Of a stretch of DNA of 27,102 nt, positions 1 through 7,746 are shown piece by piece. The notes beneath the pieces were generated by a model, which ran no database searches, was not told the DNA's origin, and saw only the letters and a list, made by a program, of their open reading frames with translations. Positions within the stretch are counted from its first letter, which is position 1. Every line of letters begins with the position of its first letter. The position numbers were made by a program, and so were the translations under genes. The stretch lies in contig NZ_QSDY01000023.1 of the NCBI RefSeq assembly GCF_003463825.1, forward strand, positions 1-27,102, written 5' to 3'. The stretch is from Veillonella sp. AM51-8BH (GTDB lineage Bacteria; Bacillota; Negativicutes; Veillonellales; Veillonellaceae).

Positions 1-123
1 TATTTCACGTAAACTATTTCTGTATTGATTATATATAACTTTACGTCTATACTTAGGTGTAAATACTATGTGGTATTTGCATAACCATTTTGTGTGCGCA
101 AGGCTCTGTGTCTTTGTTGCCAT
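1..123 (-). CDS. tnpA: IS200/IS605 family transposase TnpA, N-terminal 41 residues (partial)
   Basis: The first 41 codons of a Y1 (HUH) transposase run off the window edge. The protein begins MATKTQSLAHTKW and contains HIVFTPKYRRK, the hallmark N-terminal strand of IS200 TnpA. The family acts as a dimer on single-stranded DNA at the replication fork, with an HUH motif and a catalytic tyrosine further downstream; neither can be checked here because the gene is cut. The start is ATG at 121-123, preceded by a good ribosome site (AAAGGTGA). That site can pair with an upstream segment in longer transcripts (see 126-192). No frameshift is seen in the visible part. Confidence 0.85.
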   Translation of the reverse strand, partial: MATKTQSLAHTKWLCKYHIVFTPKYRRKVIYNQYRNSLREI

Positions 124-125
124 AT

Positions 126-192
126 AAAATCACCTTTCTTTTGCATATAATGCGGCTTGAACACCTACATTATACTTAAGCAAGGTGATTTT
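126..192 (-). promoter_or_regulatory. Inverted repeat that can hide the tnpA ribosome binding site
   Basis: The 11-base arms 126-136 and 182-192 are perfectly complementary. In RNA read from the minus strand, the left arm contains the AAGGTGA ribosome site of tnpA and the right arm contains its complement TCACCTT. A TATAAT-like box (169-174 on the minus strand) lies between the arms. A transcript started there would lack the blocking arm, while read-through from outside would carry it. Leader structures that limit tnpA translation are known for IS200; the arrangement here is inferred. Confidence 0.5.
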
Positions 193-212
193 TTGTATAA
201 CTTTCGTTGCCG

Positions 213-257
213 CACCCGCATAGCGGGTGGTTTAATGATTCGCGACTACGTCGCGAA
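213..257. repeat. Two subterminal hairpins at the IS200 left end
   Basis: There are two perfect hairpins. One has 7-bp arms CACCCGC/GCGGGTG (213-219 and 223-229, 3-base loop). The other has 8-bp arms TTCGCGAC/GTCGCGAA (239-246 and 250-257, 3-base loop). Such foot-loop structures are what TnpA of this family binds. Which one is the true end signal cannot be decided without the other end of the element. Confidence 0.5.
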
Positions 258-276
258 CCAGTCTAAAGACAATAAC

Positions 277-310
277 AAAAAGAGATGAGTTAAAACTCAT
301 CTCTTTTTTT
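277..310 (-). terminator. Rho-independent terminator, probably two-way
   Basis: A perfect 11-bp stem (281-291 with 294-304, AA loop) is flanked by A-runs on the left and a T-run on the right. It can therefore end transcripts from both directions. It lies directly at the restored stop codon (297-299) of the DUF523 gene, which supports the idea that the original gene ended here. Confidence 0.75.
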
Positions 311-751
311 GTCCTATTAATAGATCAATATCATCTTCTGTATACACTTCAATATTATTCTTTAATAGAGCCTCTACAGTGCATCCATGACCATCCCGTA
401 GGTTTTACTAAAGGTGCCATCGTAAATACGCTTATAGCCGCAACTAGGGCTTTTTGCTTTCATTAGAGCCCGATTACACCCATTTTGAAAAGCTATATCT
501 AATGTATTCTGAGCGCCTATAAGGAATTCTTTAGTTACATCAGTCCCATTAGCCGTACATATACGTTCTCCTTGTCGCTCTGCAGGATCACGCGGTGTAC
601 TAAGTCCACCTAATACTTCTGGACATACAGGTACTAAATCAAACATTTCTTTTAACAATGGTAATTTCCCTATATAATTATCTTTTCCATCATAACGACA
701 TGATACGCCGCATAGACATTCACTAATTAGCAATTTAGGTTTCTTATTCAT
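297..751 (-). pseudogene. DUF523 / TudS-like (2-thiouracil desulfurase family) protein, frameshifted near the C-terminus
   Basis: The intact frame runs 374-751 (125 aa) and has the family marks: LISECLCGVSCRYDG at the N-terminus and KAKSPSCGYKRIYDG near residues 98-112. The cysteines are those expected to hold a [4Fe-4S] cluster; members of this family have been described as thiouracil desulfurases. The frame stops early at TAG (374-376). The next frame continues from about 384 with GCTVEALLKNNIEVYTEDDI and onward to a TGA at 297-299, giving the usual length of about 150 aa and landing on the terminator. The break could be a 4-base loss in a GGAT repeat. No ribosome site is visible before the ATG. 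All iron-sulfur residues precede the break, so some function may survive. Confidence 0.7.
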
Positions 752-790
752 AGTATTATTTAATATGTAGTATTAAAACTTAATTTACAT

Positions 791-820
791 AAGAAAAAAA
801 GACTAACCGAAGTTAGTCTT
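791..820 (-). terminator. Terminator of the tRNA operon (UUCG tetraloop)
   Basis: A 9-bp perfect stem (799-807 with 812-820) encloses a loop that reads UUCG on the transcript with a C-G closing pair, the extra-stable C(UUCG)G form. It is followed on the minus strand by a T-run (complement of 791-800). It sits 4 bases after the CCA end of tRNA-Leu. Confidence 0.88.
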
Positions 821-823
821 AAT

Positions 824-912
824 TGGTGCCGAGGACCGGAATCGAACCGGTACGGTTGTTTCCAACCGACGGATTTTAAGTCCGTTGCGTCTGCCTGTTC
901 CGCCACCCCGGC
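824..912 (-). tRNA. tRNA-Leu (anticodon TAA)
   Basis: The 89-nt tRNA has a long variable arm, as leucine tRNAs do. The acceptor stem GCCGGGG pairs with CCTCGGC, followed by discriminator A and an encoded CCA (824-826). The anticodon stem ACGGA/TCCGT holds the loop CTTAAAA, giving anticodon TAA. The TTCGA T-loop is present. It is last in the five-tRNA operon. Confidence 0.95.
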
Positions 913-926
913 ATGGGTAACGTTTG

Positions 927-1001
<75 letters not shown>

Positions 1002-1010
1002 ATATAAAGT

Positions 1011-1085
1011 TGGAGCGGGAAACGAGATTCGAACTCGCGACCCCCGCCTTGGCAAGGCGGTGCTCTACCGCTGAGCTATTCCCGC
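1011..1085 (-). tRNA. tRNA-Gly (anticodon GCC)
   Basis: The 75-nt tRNA has acceptor GCGGGAA pairing with TTCCCGC, discriminator T, and CCA encoded at 1011-1013. The anticodon stem CCGCC/GGCGG with loop TTGCCAA gives GCC. Confidence 0.95.
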
Positions 1086-1092
1086 ATGTACA

Positions 1093-1168
<76 letters not shown>

Positions 1169-1173
1169 ATGAA

Positions 1174-1249
1174 TGGCGACCCCGATCAGATTTGAACTGA
1201 CGATCTTCGCCGTGACAGGGCGACATGTTAACCGCTACACCACGGGGCC
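1174..1249 (-). tRNA. tRNA-Asp (anticodon GTC)
   Basis: The 76-nt tRNA has acceptor GGCCCCG pairing with CGGGGTC, discriminator G73 (the identity base for Asp), and CCA encoded at 1174-1176. The anticodon loop CTGTCAC gives GTC. It is the first gene of the operon, about 20 bases downstream of the -10 box. Confidence 0.95.
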
Positions 1250-1268
1250 GTATCCAAAGTACTTGCTT

Positions 1269-1297
1269 AGTATATCGGTTATCAGGACTTTTGTCAA
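1269..1297 (-). promoter_or_regulatory. Strong sigma70-type promoter of the tRNA operon
   Basis: On the minus strand the -35 box is TTGACA (1292-1297), the spacer is exactly 17 bases and the -10 box is TATACT (1269-1274). This is one base from full consensus. The -35 lies just past the stop codon of the upstream hydrolase gene, so the tRNAs have their own promoter inside an otherwise continuous minus-strand run. Confidence 0.9.
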
Positions 1298-1299
1298 CA

Positions 1300-1896
1300 C
1301 TATCCTACAATATTTTTGATGAATTCTTCTTCATCTTTTAATGTTGTGGATTCTTTATGTCCTGGGTCGATTATTAAATCCTTAGACAAGGTTAATATAT
1401 ACTTCAAACTAGTAATCAAATCTTCTGGATTACTATTATAATTGTCAGTATTCCCTACATTTTGTTTGAATACAGTATCCCCTGAAAATAGATGTCCTTC
1501 TATTTCAAAACAAACAGAACCAGCACTATGACCAGGTGTGTGATGGACAATAACTTCAAAGGGTCCTAATTGTAGTTTACCTGTTACTAAATCGTTACAA
1601 TTAGTATACATTTTCTTCTTGTAAACACTTGGTCTGCGACGAATTAATTGTAATAATTCTTGATCTAAAGGATGTAAATAAGCAGGAATATTATAATGCT
1701 CACATACCTCATCTAGAGCTGACACATGGTCACAATGACCATGTGTCAATAGAACTGCTATTGGTTCAGAATCCCCTACCATTTCAATGATATGCTTACT
1801 ATGAAATCCAGGATCAATTATTAAAGATTTACCCTCTTTAACGAGTACGTAGCAATTCGCTTTATAAAGCCCTAGAGGGCGTTTTATAATATTCAT
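1300..1896 (-). CDS. Metallo-beta-lactamase-fold hydrolase (glyoxalase II-like)
   Basis: A 198-aa soluble enzyme of the MBL superfamily, small single-domain type (YcbL/glyoxalase II-like). The metal-binding residues are all visible: THGHCDH at residues 51-57, H123 in TPGHSAGS, D140 in FSGDTVF and H180 in DPGH, enough for a two-metal site. The family cleaves thioesters such as S-lactoylglutathione, but the substrate here cannot be told from sequence. The gene follows trkH with a 12-base gap, so it is probably cotranscribed. It is the last protein gene before the tRNA promoter, and no terminator is evident between them. Confidence 0.85.
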   Translation of the reverse strand: MNIIKRPLGLYKANCYVLVKEGKSLIIDPGFHSKHIIEMVGDSEPIAVLLTHGHCDHVSALDEVCEHYNIPAYLHPLDQELLQLIRRRPSVYKKKMYTNCNDLVTGKLQLGPFEVIVHHTPGHSAGSVCFEIEGHLFSGDTVFKQNVGNTDNYNSNPEDLITSLKYILTLSKDLIIDPGHKESTTLKDEEEFIKNIVG

Positions 1897-1908
1897 ATTA
1901 TTCGCCCC

Positions 1909-3396
1909 CTATAGAACACGATACCGCTTGGAAGATTGTTTTTTTATAAAATACCCTTCCCAGAATTGAGGATGAAGCATAACAAGAATGGTAAATAATT
2001 CTAAACGCCCCAATATCATATCAACAATAGCTATACATTTGGCTGAGTCAGGCATAGCACCAAAGGAATCAGTGGGACCAAATCCACCAAAACCAAGGCC
2101 AACATTACTTAAGAATGCTGTTATCACTTGCATAGAATCATATGTGGATAAACCAGTGCAAGTCATCAAAAAGACAGAAATAACATAAATCATTAAGTAT
2201 AAAAATAAAAATTGTTGTGTCATTTGAATCCACTTGGTAGGCATTGGTTTACCATTGATGCGTACAACTTGAACCATATCTGGATGAATCGATTTACGCA
2301 GGTAAATGATACTACTTTTAATTAAAATAATGAGACGTATAATTTTAACGCCCCCTGTGGTAGAACCACTACAACCACCAAAAAATGATGAAATAAAGAG
2401 CATCATCTGAGCTGCAGCAGGCCATAAATCATAATCACTTACAGCAAATCCACTACCAGTTTGAATCGATACAAGATTGAAGGACGCATCCCTAATAATT
2501 TGTATTGGATCATTTATAGTAGATTGTAAGGCTAATGATAATCCAATAATTATAATGCCTATTAGAATTACAAGCCAATACATGCGTGTTTCAAAATCAT
2601 CAATTAAAATACGAATCCCTTTATGAAGAGCATTATAGTATACAGAAAAATTTCCGCCTGCTAATATCATAAAGAAAATAAATACAAAGCAAATATAGTT
2701 ATTCTGCTCATAAACAAACGTACCAGCTGATGTAGGTGTAAAACCACCTGTAGATATAATAGAAAATGCATAATTAAGTGCATCAAATGGTTCGATTCCA
2801 CCCGCCCATAGCATGAGGAAACAAACTCCAGTGAACACAATATATAACCGCCAAAGTTTTGTAGCCATTGATTGAATACGAGGCATAACTACACCTGGTT
2901 TTGGTACCGAAGCTTCTGCATTAAACATATGAGCTGCGTCAGCACCAAGATTTTTCAAGAAGGATAAAATAAGGACGATAATCCCCATCCCACCAATCCA
3001 GTGCATAAGTCCACGCCATAATACAAATGTATTCGGTAAATCATCTACACTATTAATAATAGTAGCACCAGTTGCAGTAATCCCAGATGTAGCTTCAAAC
3101 AGCGCATCAAACACATTGACTAAAATACCACTACCAAGAAATGGTAAGGAGCCTAAGATAACGGTTAATATCCATGTAGCTGATACTACTAAATACCCAT
3201 CGCGAAGACTAAAACTTTGACTTTCTTTGCCATAATAAGATAAAAGTCCACCTAAGCCGAATGAAATACCGGTGGTAATCAAAAATGACCAATATGCAGT
3301 TTCAAATACGACACTATATATAAAGGGTATCAATGTAAAAATCCCAAATATATATAATAGCCGCCCCACTAAGGACATGACAATTTGAATGCGCAT
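1909..3396 (-). CDS. trkH: Trk/Ktr potassium uptake protein, membrane subunit TrkH
   Basis: A 495-aa polytopic membrane protein, normal TrkH length, forming the K+ pore. Four pore-loop repeats with their selectivity glycines can be read: TSGITATGA (about 103-111), SIISTGGF (212-219), SIQTGSGF (310-317) and NVGLGFGGFG (431-440). The family motif ILGRLELFTILVMLHPQFW is near the C-terminus (461-479). The start ATG has a GGAGGG ribosome site a few bases upstream. The gene lies 12 bases after trkA, whose product is the cytoplasmic gating partner, so the pair forms one transporter. Nothing is missing or truncated. Confidence 0.95.
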   Translation of the reverse strand: MRIQIVMSLVGRLLYIFGIFTLIPFIYSVVFETAYWSFLITTGISFGLGGLLSYYGKESQSFSLRDGYLVVSATWILTVILGSLPFLGSGILVNVFDALFEATSGITATGATIINSVDDLPNTFVLWRGLMHWIGGMGIIVLILSFLKNLGADAAHMFNAEASVPKPGVVMPRIQSMATKLWRLYIVFTGVCFLMLWAGGIEPFDALNYAFSIISTGGFTPTSAGTFVYEQNNYICFVFIFFMILAGGNFSVYYNALHKGIRILIDDFETRMYWLVILIGIIIIGLSLALQSTINDPIQIIRDASFNLVSIQTGSGFAVSDYDLWPAAAQMMLFISSFFGGCSGSTTGGVKIIRLIILIKSSIIYLRKSIHPDMVQVVRINGKPMPTKWIQMTQQFLFLYLMIYVISVFLMTCTGLSTYDSMQVITAFLSNVGLGFGGFGPTDSFGAMPDSAKCIAIVDMILGRLELFTILVMLHPQFWEGYFIKKQSSKRYRVL

Positions 3397-3408
3397 AGTC
3401 CCTCCAAA

Positions 3409-4749
3409 CTAGGTTAGATATTTAAGTAATTTACTTACTGATTCAGGTAACGCAAAGAGAACAATGTGATCTCCATCTAAAATCTCAGTATTACCACGTG
3501 GCACAATCGCTTCATCACCACGCAAAATAACACCTACTAAAGCCTTCCCTGGTAAACGTATATCTTTCAATTGTTTACCGGCTACAGGTGATTCACTTGT
3601 AATAGCAACCTCAATAGATTCCGCTTTCCCACCTTCAAAGGTAGAGATTGATAAAACACCTTCTCCGCTTCGAACAAAACGTAAAATTTGACTAGCTGTA
3701 AATAAACGTGGAGAGAATACGACATCAATGCCTACTTGTTCCATAAGCATAATGTATTCAGGTCGCCCTACACGTACTACAGTCTTAGGGATCCCCATAT
3801 GTTTACCTACAAGAGCGACTAACAAGTTAAGCTTGTCATCATCCGTAAGTGCAATGATAACATCACTATCAGCAATCTCTTCTGCTTCTAAGAGATCGAA
3901 ATCCGTAGCATCCCCATTAATAACAATTGTCTTATCCACAAGGTTTGCTAGCTGTTCACAACGGTCAAAATTCTTTTCAATAACTTTAACCGAAAATCCA
4001 GCTTGCTCCAAAAGGACCGTTAAATTTCTACCTAAAAGGCCAGCACCAATGATAACAGCTCTTTTATAGAATGTATTATGATTATGGAACCAAAGACTTT
4101 CTACCTCTTCAACGGCTTCTTTCAAGCCTAAGAAGAATACACTATCATCAGGCTGTAGAATACTTTCACCATGAGGAATAATCATTTCACCATAGCGTAA
4201 AACACCTACTAGTAAAACACCTTCAGGGAATTTGATTTCTTTTAAAGGTTTTCCGATTAATGGAATATCATCTGTAATCTTAAATTCCATGAGGCGCACA
4301 GCGCCTTGACCAAAGTCCTCAACATCAATAGCTGAAGGCGTTTCTAAAATTTGTAAAAGCTCTTGAGCCGTAACCATTTCAGGATTAATGAACAAATCTA
4401 CGCCTAATTTGGCACGCATCTCATCATCCATATGTTCTGCTACAGTATTATCCCGAACACGAGCAATCGTTGTAGGAACACCTGTAATTTTAGCTACAGC
4501 ACAGGATAGCATATTTACTTCATCAGAATCGGTAACAGCAATAAACATTCCTACATCATCCATACCGATTTCGTTAAGCAATTGTATATCACTGCCGTTA
4601 CCTTGAACAAGGCTAACATCTAAGGTATTTTCAAGATTTTGTATGCGTTCTGATGACCGATCGATAACGTACACATCATGATCATCTTGTATCAGGCGTT
4701 GTGCCAAGGAATAGCCAACCTTACCAGCACCTACAATGACAATTTTCAT
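3409..4749 (-). CDS. trkA: Trk system potassium uptake regulatory protein TrkA
   Basis: A 446-aa cytoplasmic protein with two tandem RCK units, each an NAD-binding Rossmann domain (RCK_N) followed by a TrkA_C domain. The nucleotide loops are IVGAGKVG near residue 5 and IIGAGLLG near residue 231, each followed about 20 residues later by an acidic residue (VIDRS, VIEKN) that selects NAD(H). TrkA_C halves lie at about 140-220 and 365-446. It gates the TrkH channel in response to nucleotides. It is placed directly before trkH and 5 bases after cvfB. Confidence 0.95.
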   Translation of the reverse strand: MKIVIVGAGKVGYSLAQRLIQDDHDVYVIDRSSERIQNLENTLDVSLVQGNGSDIQLLNEIGMDDVGMFIAVTDSDEVNMLSCAVAKITGVPTTIARVRDNTVAEHMDDEMRAKLGVDLFINPEMVTAQELLQILETPSAIDVEDFGQGAVRLMEFKITDDIPLIGKPLKEIKFPEGVLLVGVLRYGEMIIPHGESILQPDDSVFFLGLKEAVEEVESLWFHNHNTFYKRAVIIGAGLLGRNLTVLLEQAGFSVKVIEKNFDRCEQLANLVDKTIVINGDATDFDLLEAEEIADSDVIIALTDDDKLNLLVALVGKHMGIPKTVVRVGRPEYIMLMEQVGIDVVFSPRLFTASQILRFVRSGEGVLSISTFEGGKAESIEVAITSESPVAGKQLKDIRLPGKALVGVILRGDEAIVPRGNTEILDGDHIVLFALPESVSKLLKYLT

Positions 4750-4754
4750 CGTCT

Positions 4755-5663
4755 TTATTCCTCTTCTTGTGATTCATTACTAACAGGAGGTGTCCATTGA
4801 CGTCCTATTTCAGTTAATAATGTCCAACCATCATCTTGAACAATCTTTTTCTCTTTCATCAAATGCCCTAAAGCACGTTTAAACGCGGCTTTGCTGATGT
4901 TAAACTTATCTTTAATCAACATAGCAGAAGATTCATCACTATACGGCATCTTACCACCACGGTTAAGAAGATATTCCATAATAATATCTCCATCAGATAT
5001 GAGGGCCTTTTCCTTGGTAGGGCGCATAGATACATTGATTCGGCCATCATCACGTTTAAAGGTAACGCGACCTTCAACCATCTCCCCAACCTTTAGTTTT
5101 CTCGTCATTTCTGAGCGATGTAAAAAGGCTATCCATCGTTCTGGAGTAATAAAGAATGCCCCATCACTAGTTAAGTTATAAATAGCACCCTTAACTAGCT
5201 GTCCTACCTTAGCCTCTGTAGCGGCCTTAGAAGCACGACGCATTTCATCATCTACATCCATAGATACTGCAAATCGACCAGATTTATCAGTATATAGGCG
5301 AACCCAAACCTTTTCACCAACTTGAGGACGTCCACGCATCTCAGCATGTGGCATAAAGATACCACGCTCAGTGCCAACCTCAACGAAGCAGCCAAAGTTT
5401 GTAGTGTTGATTACCTCAACATAGCCAATTTGACCTACCTTCATCGCAGGTAAACGCATAGAAGCAGTTAAACGTCCTTTTGGATCGCGATATAAAAATA
5501 CCTCTACCTCATCACCAATAGCAACTGGAGATGTTTGTTGATCCTTATGAAGCAAAATATCATCATTTGTATTGCCTGTTTGACCATCTAGAAAGGCCCC
5601 TTGGTCACTAGTACGCAATACTTTTAATGTGGCAATTGTATTTTCCAACAATTCTGTAGCCAT
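4755..5663 (-). CDS. cvfB: S1-domain RNA-binding protein, CvfB/YitL family
   Basis: A 302-aa protein with repeated OB/S1-like modules (about residues 5-70, 75-145 and 150-220) and a winged-helix C-terminal domain (about 225-290). The clearest S1 module is KVGQIGYVEVINTTNFG. In staphylococci, CvfB binds RNA and affects virulence gene expression; in other bacteria the role is unknown. I chose the ATG at 5661-5663 over one 36 bases upstream, because it has a perfect AAGGAGT site six bases before it and removes an overlap, leaving one base after the rsfS stop. It is cotranscribed with rsfS and trkA. Confidence 0.85.
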   Translation of the reverse strand: MATELLENTIATLKVLRTSDQGAFLDGQTGNTNDDILLHKDQQTSPVAIGDEVEVFLYRDPKGRLTASMRLPAMKVGQIGYVEVINTTNFGCFVEVGTERGIFMPHAEMRGRPQVGEKVWVRLYTDKSGRFAVSMDVDDEMRRASKAATEAKVGQLVKGAIYNLTSDGAFFITPERWIAFLHRSEMTRKLKVGEMVEGRVTFKRDDGRINVSMRPTKEKALISDGDIIMEYLLNRGGKMPYSDESSAMLIKDKFNISKAAFKRALGHLMKEKKIVQDDGWTLLTEIGRQWTPPVSNESQEEE

Positions 5664-5664
5664 A

Positions 5665-6027
5665 TTATACTCCTTCAAATGGAACTCGAACTGCATCATT
5701 CCACAATTCTTCTAAACCGTAGAATTCGCGCAATTCATCACCACCAAAGACATGACAAATAACATCGCCAAAATCAAGTAAAATCCATTCCCCTTCACGG
5801 TAACCTTCTCTGTGGTTGACTGTCATGCCCAATTCTGCTGCTTTATCTTCCATTTCATCAGCAATACTTTGAGATTGCTTGATATTGTTCGCACTAGCAA
5901 TTAGGAAGTAATCACCTAACATAGATACACCTTCTAAATCGAGGATTTCAATATCTCTACCTTTTTTATCGAAAGCAGCTTGTGCTAATTGTAATACGAT
6001 TTCTTTAATTTCTTCTTTATTTTTCAT
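5665..6027 (-). CDS. rsfS: Ribosomal silencing factor RsfS
   Basis: A 120-aa protein of the RsfS/Iojap/DUF143 family. It binds L14 (uL14) on the 50S subunit and blocks joining with 30S during starvation. Typical features are the helical N-terminus (EIVLQLAQAAFDKKGRDI), DLEGVSMLGDYFLIASANN and the C-terminal core WILLDFGDVICHVF. The length is normal. Its usual neighbours nadD and yqeK are upstream with an LCP gene between them, an arrangement common across Firmicutes. Confidence 0.93.
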   Translation of the reverse strand: MKNKEEIKEIVLQLAQAAFDKKGRDIEILDLEGVSMLGDYFLIASANNIKQSQSIADEMEDKAAELGMTVNHREGYREGEWILLDFGDVICHVFGGDELREFYGLEELWNDAVRVPFEGV

Positions 6028-6039
6028 ACTAATCCCCTT

Positions 6040-7161
6040 TTACCGTTTTTTACTACTCTCATCACCAGGTTCTGTTGGCTTTGTAATAGTCCCACCATTA
6101 TGTTCTGATTCTGGTGCAACCTTGGCTGTACTATTAGTTGGAGCTGTTACAAATTGTGTCATTTCATTAGCTGGTAAATTTCCCATCGTAATGCCTACTA
6201 ATCGTTGTGCTTCCGTAGGATTTACCTTCCAATATGTCATATCTCCTACTAGCTCTTTTTCTCCAGGAAGAATATAGAAGTGGATTTCTTCCTTATTGAT
6301 TTTGCTAGCATTATACACAAGCTTAATAGCATCTAATGTAGAAATATTACTATCATAATGATCCCAAATACGCCAAATATGCCATGCATTTGTTAAGAAG
6401 AATGCATTATGCTCTTCTTCTACCCATAGTTTTAAAAAGCGTTCTTGTCGTTGTACACGCGTAAATGTATCATGTTTTGGATCAGAATATCGTAAATAAG
6501 CCAATGCTTTATCACTATCTAATGTTTGATAGCCTCGTTGCAAATCGATATCTTTATTTCCGTCTGCATCCACGTGTTCCATATTTTGTTCTACATAGAT
6601 TTGTTGATTTCCTAATACATCATTCGTTTTTTTGAAAGCATTTTGGTTAACTACAACATAATATGGTATAGAAATATGGAACATATCTTCAATAACAGCT
6701 TTTGTTAAATCAATACCACCTTTTTCATAGATGCTATTGAGCATTGTTGCATCAGTCTGATCTCTGTTATCAATTTTACTATTACTAGGGATACCAATAA
6801 CATCCATAGTCTTTTGATCTAAATTAATAGATAACAAGAATAAGCTATCACTTTGACTTGGATTATTCTCATCAGTACCGACAACAAGAATATATAATGG
6901 TTTATCTAAGCCTTTTTGCTCTACAGATACAGTATTACCATCTTGTTTATTACCATTATCTCCAGATGCATCAGTTGATTCAGTAGTGCCTACAATAGCT
7001 CTATACGCATAAGATACGCCAGTATATAAACCGTATCCTATACCGCCAAGTAATGCTACTACTACAATAATAGCTAGTATAATTCTAGGCCATTTAACAG
7101 ATGACTTTTGTTGACGTCTTCTTCTTCGACGGCGAGCTCTTGCTCGTTCACGTTCTTCCAT
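6040..7161 (-). CDS. LytR-CpsA-Psr (LCP) family protein, divergent active site
   Basis: A 373-aa membrane-anchored protein. An Arg-rich cytoplasmic N-terminus (residues 5-17) precedes one transmembrane helix (about 26-48), a linker, and an extracytoplasmic LCP domain (about 88-330). LCP enzymes move undecaprenyl-linked glycopolymers onto peptidoglycan. The late motif is kept (R224-Y-SDPKHDTFTRVQRQ, 224-239). At the usual RSDT and SIPRDT motifs, however, this protein reads SQSDS (102-106) and GIPSNS (123-128), so two arginines and one aspartate commonly conserved there are absent. It could be a sub-family with altered activity. It lies 12 bases after yqeK with a GGAG ribosome site. Confidence 0.82.
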   Translation of the reverse strand: MEERERARARRRRRRRQQKSSVKWPRIILAIIVVVALLGGIGYGLYTGVSYAYRAIVGTTESTDASGDNGNKQDGNTVSVEQKGLDKPLYILVVGTDENNPSQSDSLFLLSINLDQKTMDVIGIPSNSKIDNRDQTDATMLNSIYEKGGIDLTKAVIEDMFHISIPYYVVVNQNAFKKTNDVLGNQQIYVEQNMEHVDADGNKDIDLQRGYQTLDSDKALAYLRYSDPKHDTFTRVQRQERFLKLWVEEEHNAFFLTNAWHIWRIWDHYDSNISTLDAIKLVYNASKINKEEIHFYILPGEKELVGDMTYWKVNPTEAQRLVGITMGNLPANEMTQFVTAPTNSTAKVAPESEHNGGTITKPTEPGDESSKKR

Positions 7162-7173
7162 ATATAAACTCCA

Positions 7174-7743
7174 TTATTTACAAGATTGTAACACATCATT
7201 ACGACCAAGAATGGTCAAAGGATAAATAGATTGTTTTTGCTCAATAAGATGAATAATAGTGTTATCAAAACCAAGCAATACAGCTTTATCTAAATTTTGT
7301 TCTGCCACTCTACGCAATTCATCAACACCTGGGAAATCTCGATTAGGTTCTATATAGTCTGCTAAGAATATAACTTTATCTAGTTTAGACATATGTACCT
7401 TACCAGTCGTATGAACTCTAATGGCTTCCAAAATATCAGTATCAGATATGGAAAATTCTTGTTTAGCACGAATCATACCGGCTAATCCATGTAAGAGATT
7501 ACCATTGCTTAATAATTCTTGGTCAGCCTCATAGGATTCAACACTAACTAGATTTTGCATTTCCTTCAGAGGAAGCTCCTTTGCGCAATCATGCAACAAT
7601 GCGGCTAATCTAGCCTTTTCCACATCAACGCCATAAAGCTCAGCTAAATGAGTGGCTGATTCAACAACGCCAAGAGTATGTTTAAAACGTTTTTTGGTCA
7701 ACCATTGACTCACGCTAACTTGTATTTCATCAAATGATAACAT
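7174..7743 (-). CDS. yqeK: YqeK-type HD-domain phosphohydrolase (probable diadenosine tetraphosphatase)
   Basis: A 189-aa HD-superfamily enzyme. Metal ligands are visible: H22 (FKHTLGV), HD at 51-52 (LLHDCAKELP), the HG at about 85, and the HTTGK and LADYIEPNRDF motifs of the YqeK family. Characterised YqeK enzymes split Ap4A symmetrically to ADP. The gene follows nadD by 3 bases, the common nadD-yqeK pairing linking dinucleotide synthesis and clean-up. No defect is seen. Confidence 0.9.
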   Translation of the reverse strand: MLSFDEIQVSVSQWLTKKRFKHTLGVVESATHLAELYGVDVEKARLAALLHDCAKELPLKEMQNLVSVESYEADQELLSNGNLLHGLAGMIRAKQEFSISDTDILEAIRVHTTGKVHMSKLDKVIFLADYIEPNRDFPGVDELRRVAEQNLDKAVLLGFDNTIIHLIEQKQSIYPLTILGRNDVLQSCK

Positions 7744-7746
7744 CCT

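Larger units (their letters stand above)
1..260 (-). mobile_element. IS200/IS605-family element, transposase end only (cut by window edge)
   Basis: The window opens inside an IS200-type element: the 5' part of tnpA (1-123), its leader, and two perfect short hairpins further out (213-229 and 239-257) of the kind that mark the left end in this single-strand-transposing family. The outer boundary near 258-276 is inferred only. It lies between the second hairpin and the terminator at 277-310, so the element seems to have landed just past the 3' end of the DUF523 gene. The other end is outside the window. Confidence 0.75.

Noticed and set aside
5664..5699. 12-residue N-terminal extension of the CvfB-like protein
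   Set aside because: It would overlap rsfS by 35 bases and has no ribosome site, while the ATG at 5663 has AAGGAGT at ideal spacing.
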